Shown here: in pieces, positions 8,326 to 16,531 of the stretch
Layout of the letters: every line of letters starts with the position of its first letter
How positions within the stretch are numbered: position 1 is the stretch's first letter
Origin: Flavobacteriaceae bacterium GF1
GTDB taxonomy: Bacteria > Bacteroidota > Bacteroidia > Flavobacteriales > Flavobacteriaceae
Assembly (NCBI GenBank): GCA_009797885.1
Contig: WNKP01000014.1
Span: forward strand, 58,634 to 122,633
DNA length: 64,000 nt
Direction: 5' to 3'
Notes under the pieces: generated by a model
Told to the model about the DNA's origin: nothing
The model's input: only the letters and a program-made list of their open reading frames with translations
Database searches by the model: none
Program-made: the position numbers and the translations under genes

Positions 8326-10881
8326 CTATGCGGAATTGCGACTGGCGTTGATATTTCCGTACAAGGAACGGGTCACGATCTTTTCGTACAATTCCTTAAG
8401 ATTGGAATCTTGGGTAATATGGTACAATGCATTTTGTTGTATGACCAACAGTGGTAATACAATACGTTCCCGTATGCGAACGGATTCCCTTGACACCACT
8501 TCATCCTCCATCAAAATTTTATGCCCGGAAACCTGAAGCAGCATTTTTTTTGATAGTTCAAACTCCTCGTTCAAAATGCTCCAAAACCCACCAAACTCTT
8601 GATCATCCCGCATATAGCTGGTCAAATCAAAATTGGTTTTGGCCAGGGACATCATACTATTGTGCATCAGCGCCCTAAAAAAGGGAACGTCCCTGTACAA
8701 GGCTTTTACCTCCCCAAATCGACCTTCTTCCTTTAGCTTCTTTATGGCTGTTCCCAATCCAAAATAACCCGGTACATTTTGCTTCAACTGGCTCCAGGAG
8801 CCCACAAAGGAAATTGCCCTTAAATCGGAAAGGGTCAGTTGTTTTTTATTGCCGCGTTTTCCGGGTCGACTACCAATATTGGCCCTGGTATAATACTTTA
8901 AGGTACTCCGCTGTTCCAGATACGGAATGAATTTTTCGTGCTGTTTCAGCGCCTCGTACTTCCCATAACTGAGTTCTGAGAGCTCTTCAATCAATTTTCG
9001 TTGCGTGGTGGGAATTAAATGTTCCTTCCCAAACAGATTGTTGCTCAATCCTGCGGTCAACAATTGTTCCGCATTATGGATAAACTGCTCTTTGGTCCCA
9101 TACGTACTGGTAATGGTCTGTCCCTGGATGGTCAACTGGATTTCGTGATTGGCCACATCCTTGGTCTGTGCAGCATAAAAACGATGGGTTTTTCCCCCAC
9201 CACGCGCAGGTGGGCCTCCCCTACCATCAAAGAAAATGGCCTTGATCCCATTTTTCTTGCAGATTTTGCTAAGGGTCTCCTTGGTTTTTAAAATGCTCCA
9301 ATTGGCCTTTAGGTAACCGCCATCTTTGGTACCATCTGAAAAACCGAGCATTATGGTATGTGTCTCTTTTCTAAGTTGTAAATGGTTCCTGTAGATCGGC
9401 GTATCAAAAAGCGTCTGCATTACCGCTTCCGAGGCCTCCATTCCCTTCATCGTTTCAAACAATGGAATGATATCGAAGGTAATCTCCTCGGTCTTCCATC
9501 CACACCACCTGAACAGCCCAAACACAAATAGTACCGCAAAAATGTCCTCGGAGTTACTAATGATATATCGATTACATCCATCTTCACCATTCCTTTCCTG
9601 GATTTCCTTTAACTGCTTGATATTGATTATGGTCTCTTTGACGATATCTTCATCAAAATCATTGGGATCCAAAGAAATATCCCCCTCCAATAGCCATTTT
9701 ACCAATTCGCTTTCGGAAAGTTCGTCCAAGGAGTCCTTTATGGCCCTTTGCTGCCTTAAAATGGTCTCCACGGTCAAATAATGCTTGCTATGGTCTTGGC
9801 GAATGTCCAATGCCGCAAAATGGGTCTTGAAAATGTGTACTTTATCCATTAGGGCGTTCAATTCATCCAAGTACAGGGAATGATAATCGGTAATGAGTGT
9901 TTGTCTGATTTCGGTCAGCTTTTCGGCAATTTCCGCATACGACAACAAAAAGTTCTCCTGGAACATGGCTTTATAAAGCTTCAGGTTCAATTCGTTTAAG
10001 GACTCTTGGAGTCCCTTGAAGGTGAGCTTTCTCCGCAAGACCTTTAAATCGTTATAATAGCATTTCATTAAGGTCAGTCGAAGCTCATCTGCGACCTTTC
10101 GGGTCATATCGGCAGTAACAAATGGATTTCCATCCCGATCCCCTCCCGGCCAAAAACCAAGTTTTATAATGTTGTAATTGTTAAAATCACTGTCGCGTAT
10201 ATTACTTTTTACATATTGAAAAAGTTCCCCAATAGCCTGATAATAGGTATTCCGGAGAATATGGATAATATTCTTGGCCTCGTCCAAAGGAGTAGGTTTT
10301 TTGGCATTGATCAATGAGGTAAGGCCCAATTGCTGTAAGGTCAAATCAATATCATCAATACGATTTTCATCGATCAGCACGCGCATATCCGCAATAATAT
10401 CCAAAACCGAAGGGGAATAGAATTGCGTTGGATGTGCCGTAAGTACAATCCTGGCACTGAATGATGAAAGCTTCTTTGCGATTTTATCCCAGTTTTTATT
10501 TTGATCTACCAATTCAAAATAATCCTTGATGGAAAGGGAACTGGTATATTCCTGTAGTTTGGGAAAGGCAGCGTCCTCCACACTGTCGTAGAGGACCACT
10601 TGGCGCTCTACATATTGTATAATGCGGAACATGAAATCTATTTGTGCCTGCTCCTCTTCAATCCCCACAAATTGTGTGAAAAAGTCACTCAAAATATCCT
10701 GGGGCTTTTTACCCGACTTAAGTCCTTTCTTGCATTGCTCAAAAAGAAGGGGCACCAACATGCCCACATTTTCCATATCCGTATAGGGCAGACTTAGAAA
10801 GAGACTATTGTAGATCTTGAATTTATTGGTGATCGATTTTTTGAACTCGTCCAGCTTTTGGGACCGTTGCATTTCATTCAT
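8326..10881 (-). CDS. ppc: Phosphoenolpyruvate carboxylase
   Basis: Fixes bicarbonate onto phosphoenolpyruvate to give oxaloacetate, refilling the TCA cycle. 851 residues, slightly short of the roughly 880 of the enterobacterial enzyme. Signatures are intact: the catalytic histidine in VLTAHPTQ (His150), GFSDGTKDGGYLKANW, the glycine-rich loop GRGGPPARGGGKTH around residues 548-562, and GSRPGKRG. The replacement of the usual TAHPTE by TAHPTQ and the GPPARGGG loop mark a lineage-specific variant rather than a broken enzyme. ATG at 10879-10881, with a second in-frame ATG three codons in. It is transcribed alone. Confidence 0.96.
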   Translation of the reverse strand: MNEMQRSQKLDEFKKSITNKFKIYNSLFLSLPYTDMENVGMLVPLLFEQCKKGLKSGKKPQDILSDFFTQFVGIEEEQAQIDFMFRIIQYVERQVVLYDSVEDAAFPKLQEYTSSLSIKDYFELVDQNKNWDKIAKKLSSFSARIVLTAHPTQFYSPSVLDIIADMRVLIDENRIDDIDLTLQQLGLTSLINAKKPTPLDEAKNIIHILRNTYYQAIGELFQYVKSNIRDSDFNNYNIIKLGFWPGGDRDGNPFVTADMTRKVADELRLTLMKCYYNDLKVLRRKLTFKGLQESLNELNLKLYKAMFQENFLLSYAEIAEKLTEIRQTLITDYHSLYLDELNALMDKVHIFKTHFAALDIRQDHSKHYLTVETILRQQRAIKDSLDELSESELVKWLLEGDISLDPNDFDEDIVKETIINIKQLKEIQERNGEDGCNRYIISNSEDIFAVLFVFGLFRWCGWKTEEITFDIIPLFETMKGMEASEAVMQTLFDTPIYRNHLQLRKETHTIMLGFSDGTKDGGYLKANWSILKTKETLSKICKKNGIKAIFFDGRGGPPARGGGKTHRFYAAQTKDVANHEIQLTIQGQTITSTYGTKEQFIHNAEQLLTAGLSNNLFGKEHLIPTTQRKLIEELSELSYGKYEALKQHEKFIPYLEQRSTLKYYTRANIGSRPGKRGNKKQLTLSDLRAISFVGSWSQLKQNVPGYFGLGTAIKKLKEEGRFGEVKALYRDVPFFRALMHNSMMSLAKTNFDLTSYMRDDQEFGGFWSILNEEFELSKKMLLQVSGHKILMEDEVVSRESVRIRERIVLPLLVIQQNALYHITQDSNLKELYEKIVTRSLYGNINASRNSA

Positions 10882-11005
10882 GCGAAACCCTATTTGAATT
10901 GATGATGGTTAAAGGTCGTTATAAACCCCTGATTTTTTGGGATAATTTACCCAAATCACAAATTACGCCCGTGACCCTGCAAACCTAACAAAGGATGGGA
11001 GCAAA

Positions 11006-11665
11006 TCAAAAAAACTTTTGATATTGGAGTACCCTGAAATCCAAAGTATTGAATTCAGGATTTCTGTCTTTATGCTCTTTGTATTCCCTTAGGCTCCCTA
11101 CTGCCCTGTTGGCCGCGCCGGACGGGGCAATCAAGGAAACGGTCTTAACGCTTTTCTGTGTGATGGGATGTAAAAATTTATGGATCCGGGGTACTTGATC
11201 GGATACGCGTTCCAACTGCAGCCCATGTGCTTTTAGATGTCGCCTAAAGAAATACTCGGGCCCATTCTTACTATTGCCCCCGGTGAACAAAAGGGTGTGG
11301 ACCGAAGGAAATCTTTCGAGATACCCAAGCATATCCCGAAGTTGAACATTCTGCATACCCAAATCCGAAGCATCCACCTTTTGACGTTCTGCAAGTTCCA
11401 CAATGTCACAAATACCGATCTTGTATTTTTTAAGAAATTGTTTTCGTTGCTGGATTGCCTTATCCGTAGTCTCAAAAACCAGCCCCAATTGAAAAATCCT
11501 ATCCAGAATGGGCCATAGCTGTCCGTCCCTACTGCCATAACAGAAATCCACATCACCCTCCTTTAGTTCACGCGAAGTAAATCTGGGGGGCGGTAAGGTC
11601 CCAACTATTAATTTTTCCACGCCCCTGAACAAAAATGGGGGATATGGGTGCTGATGTAAAAACAT
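11006..11665 (-). CDS. Uracil-DNA glycosylase superfamily protein
   Basis: 219 residues. The N-terminal LIVGTLPPPRFTS resembles motif 1 of the uracil-DNA glycosylase fold (G-x-x-P). The later IAPSGAANRA resembles the conserved loop near the C-terminal active site (N/S-P-S-G type). A central FTGGNSKNGP fits the core strand and turn of the fold. The likely role is base excision or a related nucleotide-binding function, but family assignment within the superfamily is not secure and the substrate cannot be read. It stands alone between ppc and the divergent THX gene. Confidence 0.62.
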   Translation of the reverse strand: MFLHQHPYPPFLFRGVEKLIVGTLPPPRFTSRELKEGDVDFCYGSRDGQLWPILDRIFQLGLVFETTDKAIQQRKQFLKKYKIGICDIVELAERQKVDASDLGMQNVQLRDMLGYLERFPSVHTLLFTGGNSKNGPEYFFRRHLKAHGLQLERVSDQVPRIHKFLHPITQKSVKTVSLIAPSGAANRAVGSLREYKEHKDRNPEFNTLDFRVLQYQKFF

Positions 11666-11780
11666 AAGGTGTAAAGGTAATGGAATCCCCCATTTTTATT
11701 TAACCGCTGATTTTTCTTAAATTAAGGGAAAAACACAGTAACGAATTCCGGTCCAGTAGGGACCAATAAAACATAAAACC

Positions 11781-11909
11781 ATGGGAAAAGGGGATATTAA
11801 GACCAAAAGAGGAAAAATTGCCAACAAATCGTACGGGGCAAGACGAAAACGGAAAATAAAAAAACGTACTTCAGTAGAGGAAAAGGTCAGTACGGAAAAG
11901 GCAAAATAA
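11781..11909 (+). CDS. 30S ribosomal protein THX
   Basis: A 42-codon gene missed by simple length cut-offs: MGKGDIKTKRGKIANKSYG, then an arginine/lysine block RRKRKIKKR and a short acidic tail. THX peptides are very basic, bind the top of the 30S head and contact 16S rRNA. The opening GKGDIKTKRGKI is the family signature found in Bacteroidota and in Thermus. ATG at 11781, TAA at 11907-11909. The flanking genes on both sides are on the other strand, so it is monocistronic. Confidence 0.9.
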   Translation: MGKGDIKTKRGKIANKSYGARRKRKIKKRTSVEEKVSTEKAK

Positions 11910-11917
11910 GCTAAGGC

Positions 11918-12283
11918 CTAATCTATCTTAAAATTAAAGATCAGTTCCCCTTCTTGGTCAATATCCAATTGATAGGTATACAGACCAATGGGTAAAGGAC
12001 TTGTAACGGTATCCGGGACAAAATTAAATACCGTGGAATCCGCTTCAACCCTTAAGGTATCCTGCTGAAATGCCAAATCAAATTCCATGTAGTCGGAAAA
12101 GCTATCCGCGGCAACATTCTCATAGAACAACGTATCTACCCGAACCTCCACTCGTGAGAAATTTTGACCGCTCCTATTTTGAATTCGAATATTGGGACCG
12201 GTTAGGTTATCATCACGATCATCACAGGACTGGGAAACCGCAATAAGCGAAAATAGTAGTAGGGACCGTACAACGTTTTTCAT
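11918..12283 (-). CDS. Small lipoprotein of unknown function
   Basis: 121 residues, not recognised. A clear lipoprotein signal peptide runs MKNVVRSLLLFSLIAVSQSC, with the lipidated cysteine at position 20 followed by an acidic DDRDD, a common surface-export context in flavobacteria. The mature part is predicted to be all beta, with alternating hydrophobic strands such as NIRIQNRSG, FSRVEVRVD and GLYTYQLDID, and could form one immunoglobulin-like sandwich. It is convergent with THX, 8 bases away. yaaA lies upstream on the same strand with 44 bases between, so the two may share a transcript. Confidence 0.8.
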   Translation of the reverse strand: MKNVVRSLLLFSLIAVSQSCDDRDDNLTGPNIRIQNRSGQNFSRVEVRVDTLFYENVAADSFSDYMEFDLAFQQDTLRVEADSTVFNFVPDTVTSPLPIGLYTYQLDIDQEGELIFNFKID

Positions 12284-12327
12284 GGCAAAGCCTTTTATGT
12301 AATCAACGCTATTGCCGTTAAATTATT

Positions 12328-13089
12328 CTATCGAATAAATACGGGTTCGTTCTCCTTCACCGTATGTTCCTGGCTAAATTGGTAATCATCATAATCAAAT
12401 CCCTTGATGTCATCCAAGGTATGGGCATCGTTGTCCAGAATGTACCGGACCATGGAACCCCTTGCCTTTTTTGCAAAAAAACTGATGACCTTTAATTTAT
12501 CATTCTTCCAATCCTTGAATACCGGGGATATCACGGGAACTTTTAAGGCCTTCGGATCAACGGCGCCAAAATATTCAGTACTTGCCAAGTTTATAAAAAG
12601 CTCACCATCCATAAGTTCTGCATTTAAATGCGCGGTCAATGTTTTTTTCCAAAACTCATAAAGGTTCTTTTTACGACCAACCTTTAACTGGGTACCCATT
12701 TCAAGCCTATAGGGTTGAATCAAATCCAAGGGTTTCAAAATTCCGTAAAGACCGGAAAGGATCCGCAATGTGGATTGCAATTGTTCCAGTTTGTTTTCGG
12801 GTATGGAATAGGCGTCCAGACCTTGATAGACATCGCCATTAAAGGCGTAAACCGCCGGTCTCGCATTTTCTGTGGTAAATGGGATGGAGAATTGTTGGTT
12901 CCTTTTCCAATTCAATTGGGCAAGATTGTCCGAAATCGACATTAATTGGGACAGCGCCTTAGGTTTTTTCTTTATCAAAACCTTGTTTAGTTTTTCCGAC
13001 AATTCAAGGAATTCAGGTTGACTAAATCTATCCGTGGGTAGGTCAGAATCAAAATCCAGCGATTTGGCAGGGGAAATAACAATTTTCAT
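12328..13089 (-). CDS. yaaA: Peroxide stress protein YaaA (DUF328/UPF0246)
   Basis: Cytoplasmic protein that in E. coli limits free iron and protects DNA during peroxide stress. The family signatures are clear: [13 protein letters not shown] at the N-terminus, [35 protein letters not shown] and [14 protein letters not shown]. 253 residues, the usual length. The ATG at 13087-13089 is chosen over an upstream TTG (13096-13098) because it gives the canonical first residues MKIVISPAK. It lies between rluD and a small lipoprotein gene on the same strand. Confidence 0.95.
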   Translation of the reverse strand: MKIVISPAKSLDFDSDLPTDRFSQPEFLELSEKLNKVLIKKKPKALSQLMSISDNLAQLNWKRNQQFSIPFTTENARPAVYAFNGDVYQGLDAYSIPENKLEQLQSTLRILSGLYGILKPLDLIQPYRLEMGTQLKVGRKKNLYEFWKKTLTAHLNAELMDGELFINLASTEYFGAVDPKALKVPVISPVFKDWKNDKLKVISFFAKKARGSMVRYILDNDAHTLDDIKGFDYDDYQFSQEHTVKENEPVFIR

Positions 13090-13185
13090 CTTAAGCAATT
13101 TAACACCCCAAAAATAACACCTAAATCAAAATCTTACTCAGCGATGCCCAATATGTTTTCAATGATGGAATTGAGGATGTCTATA

Positions 13186-14214
13186 CTACCCATCCAAATG
13201 CTTGGCATATCCTTCCCATTTCTCGATGCACTTTGCCATATCATCAGGGATTTCAGAATCAAAAAGTAGTTTCTTTCCCGTAGTAGGATGAATAAATCCC
13301 AAGGTCCTGGCATGGAGTGCCTGTCTTGGCAGAATCTTGAAACAGTTTTCCACAAATTGTTTGTATTTGGTAAAGGTGGTTCCTTTTAAAATTTTATCCC
13401 CTCCATACCGCCCGTCATTAAATAAGGTATGCCCCAAATGCTTCATATGCACCCGAATCTGATGTGTTCTGCCTGTTTCCAGTTTACAGGAAACCAAGGT
13501 CACATATCCCAATCGTTTCAACACTTTGTAATGTGTAATGGCCTCCTTACCCTGTTCCCCATCTGGGAATACCATCATTTGTAATCTGTTTTTGGGATTG
13601 CGGGCAATAGGTCCTTCAATAGTGCCTTCATCTTCTTTTAAGCTTCCCCAGGCCAGGGCAACATATTCCCGCTCGGTGGATTTTTCAAAAAACTGCTGAG
13701 CCAAATTGGCCATGGCCATATCTGTTTTTGCGATGACCAATAAACCGGAGGTATCCTTATCAATACGATGTACCAAACCAGGTCTTCCAGAGCTATTGTT
13801 GGGTAAATCTTTAATGTGATGTACCAAGGCATTCAGTAGTGTTCCCGAATAATTCCCATGTCCTGGATGGACTACCATTCCAGCAGGTTTATTGACCACT
13901 AAAACCTGATCGTCCTCAAAAACTATGTCCAATGGAATAGCTTCCGGCGTCAACAAAAACTCGTACGGGGGGTGTTCAAAAAGTACTTTTACCTCGTCCC
14001 CGGCCTTTACGCGATAATTCTGTTTTACTTGCTTGTTGTTTACCCAAATATGACCTTGTTTGGCCGCTTGCTGAATCTTGTTTCTGGTGGCGTTCTCAAT
14101 GAAATTCATTAAAAATTTATCCACCCTAAGCGGTTCTTGCCCCTTTGAAGCCTCAAATCGGTAATGTTCAAAAAGCTCATCTTGTGATAGATCGGAGGTA
14201 TCGGAATCCATCAT
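13186..14214 (-). CDS. rluD: RluD-family 23S rRNA pseudouridine synthase
   Basis: Converts uridines in 23S rRNA to pseudouridine. The N-terminal S4 RNA-binding domain (PLRVDKFL through GHIWVNNKQV) precedes the catalytic domain, with HRIDKDTSG carrying the catalytic Asp152 and the C-terminal ETGRTHQIRVHM. I place the start at the ATG 14212-14214, which gives MMDSDTSDL and overlaps the TGA of the upstream PASTA gene by one base (TGATG), implying translational coupling. The open frame extends 19 codons further upstream but that part is non-homologous. The symbol is by family; the exact target uridines are not shown by the sequence. Confidence 0.93.
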   Translation of the reverse strand: MMDSDTSDLSQDELFEHYRFEASKGQEPLRVDKFLMNFIENATRNKIQQAAKQGHIWVNNKQVKQNYRVKAGDEVKVLFEHPPYEFLLTPEAIPLDIVFEDDQVLVVNKPAGMVVHPGHGNYSGTLLNALVHHIKDLPNNSSGRPGLVHRIDKDTSGLLVIAKTDMAMANLAQQFFEKSTEREYVALAWGSLKEDEGTIEGPIARNPKNRLQMMVFPDGEQGKEAITHYKVLKRLGYVTLVSCKLETGRTHQIRVHMKHLGHTLFNDGRYGGDKILKGTTFTKYKQFVENCFKILPRQALHARTLGFIHPTTGKKLLFDSEIPDDMAKCIEKWEGYAKHLDG

Positions 14215-14804
14215 CAGTTTTGGGATTCTGCTTTTATAATGGCACGTCCAGGGATAGTACCGTTCCCACAAATCAATTCTACTTTGGAAGTTTTGGGCAA
14301 TTTATCCCCTGGATTCATCTCCTTGCCTTTGTACCTAATATAGTAGACCATATCCTTTCCCAGTTCGTCTATATAGGTAACGCCTTGTACATCCAATCCA
14401 ACTGCCCGTAACATGGAAGTGGCATTACGACGGGTAACCTGAATGATTTTGGGGATGGTCACCTTTTTATAACCCGATGGGTTTACGGTAAAATAGATTT
14501 TTCGGTTCTCCTTGACCTTGGTCCCGGCAGGGGGGTTCTGTTCCAGAATGGAAAACCTCGGATATTCCGGGTCGTAGTTCGTGGAATCCAAAACCTTGTA
14601 ACGCAGACCGACATCTTCCGCGGCCTTTCGCATCTCCATTACGGACATTTTTGAAAAATCCGGCACTTCAACAAACTCGCCATGGTTGGTGCTGCCTTTT
14701 AACCAGCGTAATGTCATAAAACAAATGGCAATTAAAACCAGGACCGCCAAGCCCAATTGAATCAAAAATGTTCTACTCCGTAGAAAATCCAGAAAATCCT
14801 TCAT
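14214..14804 (-). CDS. Membrane-anchored PASTA-domain protein
   Basis: 196 residues. A short cytoplasmic N-terminus, one transmembrane helix at about 13-33 (FLIQLGLAVLVLIAICFM), then two PASTA repeats in the periplasm (about 45-112 and 113-185). The first is marked by VEVPDFSKMS and ILEQNPPAGTKV, the second by VTIPKIIQVTRR and MNPGDKLPKTSKVELICG. PASTA domains bind peptidoglycan or beta-lactams. Here no kinase or transglycosylase domain is attached, so it may be a small wall-sensing or scaffold protein. The neighbouring divergent ddl supports a wall role. It is cotranscribed with rluD through a TGATG overlap. Confidence 0.88.
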   Translation of the reverse strand: MKDFLDFLRSRTFLIQLGLAVLVLIAICFMTLRWLKGSTNHGEFVEVPDFSKMSVMEMRKAAEDVGLRYKVLDSTNYDPEYPRFSILEQNPPAGTKVKENRKIYFTVNPSGYKKVTIPKIIQVTRRNATSMLRAVGLDVQGVTYIDELGKDMVYYIRYKGKEMNPGDKLPKTSKVELICGNGTIPGRAIIKAESQN

Positions 14805-14821
14805 GCCAAATGGTTTGCCGA

Positions 14822-14829
14822 CAAATATA
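14822..14829 (-). promoter_or_regulatory. Candidate Bacteroidota -7 box for the PASTA-rluD operon
   Basis: Read on the minus strand the site is TATATTTG, an exact match to the Bacteroidota -7 consensus TAnnTTTG, 17 bases before the ATG at 14804. No TTG is found at the expected upstream spacing, so only half the promoter is supported. The partial box TTACTTTG at 14850-14857 on the plus strand may serve the divergent ddl gene. Confidence 0.4.
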
Positions 14830-14877
14830 GAAAAACAGCCCTTTTTTAATTACTTTGGTGGCGTTTAATCGACCAAA

Positions 14878-15852
14878 GTGAAAAAGAACATTGCCATTAT
14901 CATAGGGGGTTATTCCAGTGAGTACGCAATATCCGTGAAAAGCGGTACTGTAGTCCAACAGCATTTGGACAATGAAATATTCAATACGTACAACATAGTT
15001 ATTGGACCTGATAACTGGTACCATGAACTGCAAACTGGGGAGAGGGTTGAAATCGACAAACACGATTTTAGTTTGAGCCTTTCCAATGGGAAAATAAAAT
15101 TTGACTGTGTTTTCAATGCCATACATGGAACCCCAGGGGAAGATGGTCTGCTCCAGGCCTATTTTGAACTTTTGGGCATACCACAAACTTCCTGTGGTTA
15201 TTATCAAGCAGCCTTGACCTTTAACAAAAGGGACTTGTTGAGCACTTTGAAACCCTACGGAATAAAATGTGCAACCTCCTATTATGTGAACAAGGGAGAG
15301 GAAATAAACACCAATGAAATCGTCATAAAAGTAGGATTGCCCTGTTTTGTAAAGGCCAATAGGGCGGGAAGCAGCTTTGGTATCAGCAAGGTGTATTTGG
15401 AGGAAGAACTACCATCTGCCATCCAAAAGGCATTTGAGGAGGACGATGAGATCATCATTGAATCCTTTTTGGATGGGACCGAAGTGTCCGTTGGGGTAAT
15501 TACCTATCAAGGAAAAGTCGAGGTTTTACCAATGACGGAAATAGTAAGTGAAAACGATTTCTTTGATTATGAAGCCAAGTACCAAGGGAAGTCCCAAGAG
15601 ATTACGCCGGCCAGAATCTCTGACATCCAGCATCAAAACGCGGCCCGTATTGCAAAAAAAATCTATAGCGTTTTAAAAATGACCGGATATACCCGAAGTG
15701 AATTTATCTTTCAAGGCGATGAGCCCTATCTATTGGAAGTAAACACAACCCCCGGCCTTACGGAAGAAAGTATTCTTCCCCAACAGGCAAGGGAAGCCGG
15801 AATTTCACTATCCGAATTATTTGAAAGTGCAATTGAAGAAGCTTTAAAATAG
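14878..15852 (+). CDS. ddl: D-alanine--D-alanine ligase
   Basis: ATP-grasp enzyme that makes the D-Ala-D-Ala dipeptide for peptidoglycan. The N-terminus KKNIAIIIGGYSSEYAIS carries the family glycine loop. HGTPGEDG, VKANRAGSSFGI (ATP-grasp lysine and loop), ESFLDGTEVSVG and the metal-binding EVNTTPGLTEES are all present. 324 residues, normal. The start is GTG at 14878; no in-frame ATG gives a complete N-terminus. coaD follows 37 bases downstream, and the divergent neighbour is the PASTA protein. Confidence 0.97.
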   Translation: MKKNIAIIIGGYSSEYAISVKSGTVVQQHLDNEIFNTYNIVIGPDNWYHELQTGERVEIDKHDFSLSLSNGKIKFDCVFNAIHGTPGEDGLLQAYFELLGIPQTSCGYYQAALTFNKRDLLSTLKPYGIKCATSYYVNKGEEINTNEIVIKVGLPCFVKANRAGSSFGISKVYLEEELPSAIQKAFEEDDEIIIESFLDGTEVSVGVITYQGKVEVLPMTEIVSENDFFDYEAKYQGKSQEITPARISDIQHQNAARIAKKIYSVLKMTGYTRSEFIFQGDEPYLLEVNTTPGLTEESILPQQAREAGISLSELFESAIEEALK

Positions 15853-15889
15853 CAAATTCTGTGTATTTTTAATCAAATTCCTTCCACAC

Positions 15890-16357
15890 ATGAGACGAGC
15901 CATCTTTCCAGGTTCCTTTGACCCGTTAACATTAGGGCATTACGATATTATTAAACGGGGCATCACCCTTTTTGATGAACTCTTTATCGCCATTGGTATC
16001 AATGCGGACAAGAAATACATGTTCACCTTGGAAGAACGCCAAAAATTTATTGTGGAAGCCTTTAAGGATGAACCAAAAATAAAAGTGGTGACCTATGAAG
16101 GGTTGACCGTTGACTTTTGCAAGGAAATTGATGCGGATTTCATCCTTAGGGGCCTTAGAAATCCAGGGGATTTTGAATTTGAAAAAGCCATTGCCCATAC
16201 CAACAGGAAGCTATCGGAAATTGAAACGGTATTCCTTCTCACCTCCTCCGGAAAATCCTATATCAGTTCCTCCATTGTTAGGGATGTAATTAGAAATGGT
16301 GGTAACTATAAAGGGCTTGTTCCCGATACCGTAATCGTTACAGGTCACCGAAGCTAA
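15890..16357 (+). CDS. coaD: Phosphopantetheine adenylyltransferase
   Basis: Penultimate step of coenzyme A synthesis: transfers AMP from ATP to 4'-phosphopantetheine. A compact nucleotidyltransferase of 155 residues with the (T/H)xGH motif inside GSFDPLTLGHYDII, RGLRNPGDFEFE in the middle, and the second signature TSSGKSYISSSIVRDV near the C-terminus. The ATG at 15890 gives the canonical MRRAIFPGSFDP. Likely in one transcript with ddl. Confidence 0.97.
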   Translation: MRRAIFPGSFDPLTLGHYDIIKRGITLFDELFIAIGINADKKYMFTLEERQKFIVEAFKDEPKIKVVTYEGLTVDFCKEIDADFILRGLRNPGDFEFEKAIAHTNRKLSEIETVFLLTSSGKSYISSSIVRDVIRNGGNYKGLVPDTVIVTGHRS

Positions 16358-16531
16358 AATTGGATTTAACGTCAAAAAATAACATTCCAACCTCAATTTC
16401 TTACCAAAAAGGAGAGCAAACAACATGTTTCCGCACATACACAACATATATTTAAAAATATAGTTATATACCACTAAAATTGTAGGAAATTACATATGTA
16501 TTAAGAGCCCCACATCTTAAAAACCTACAAT

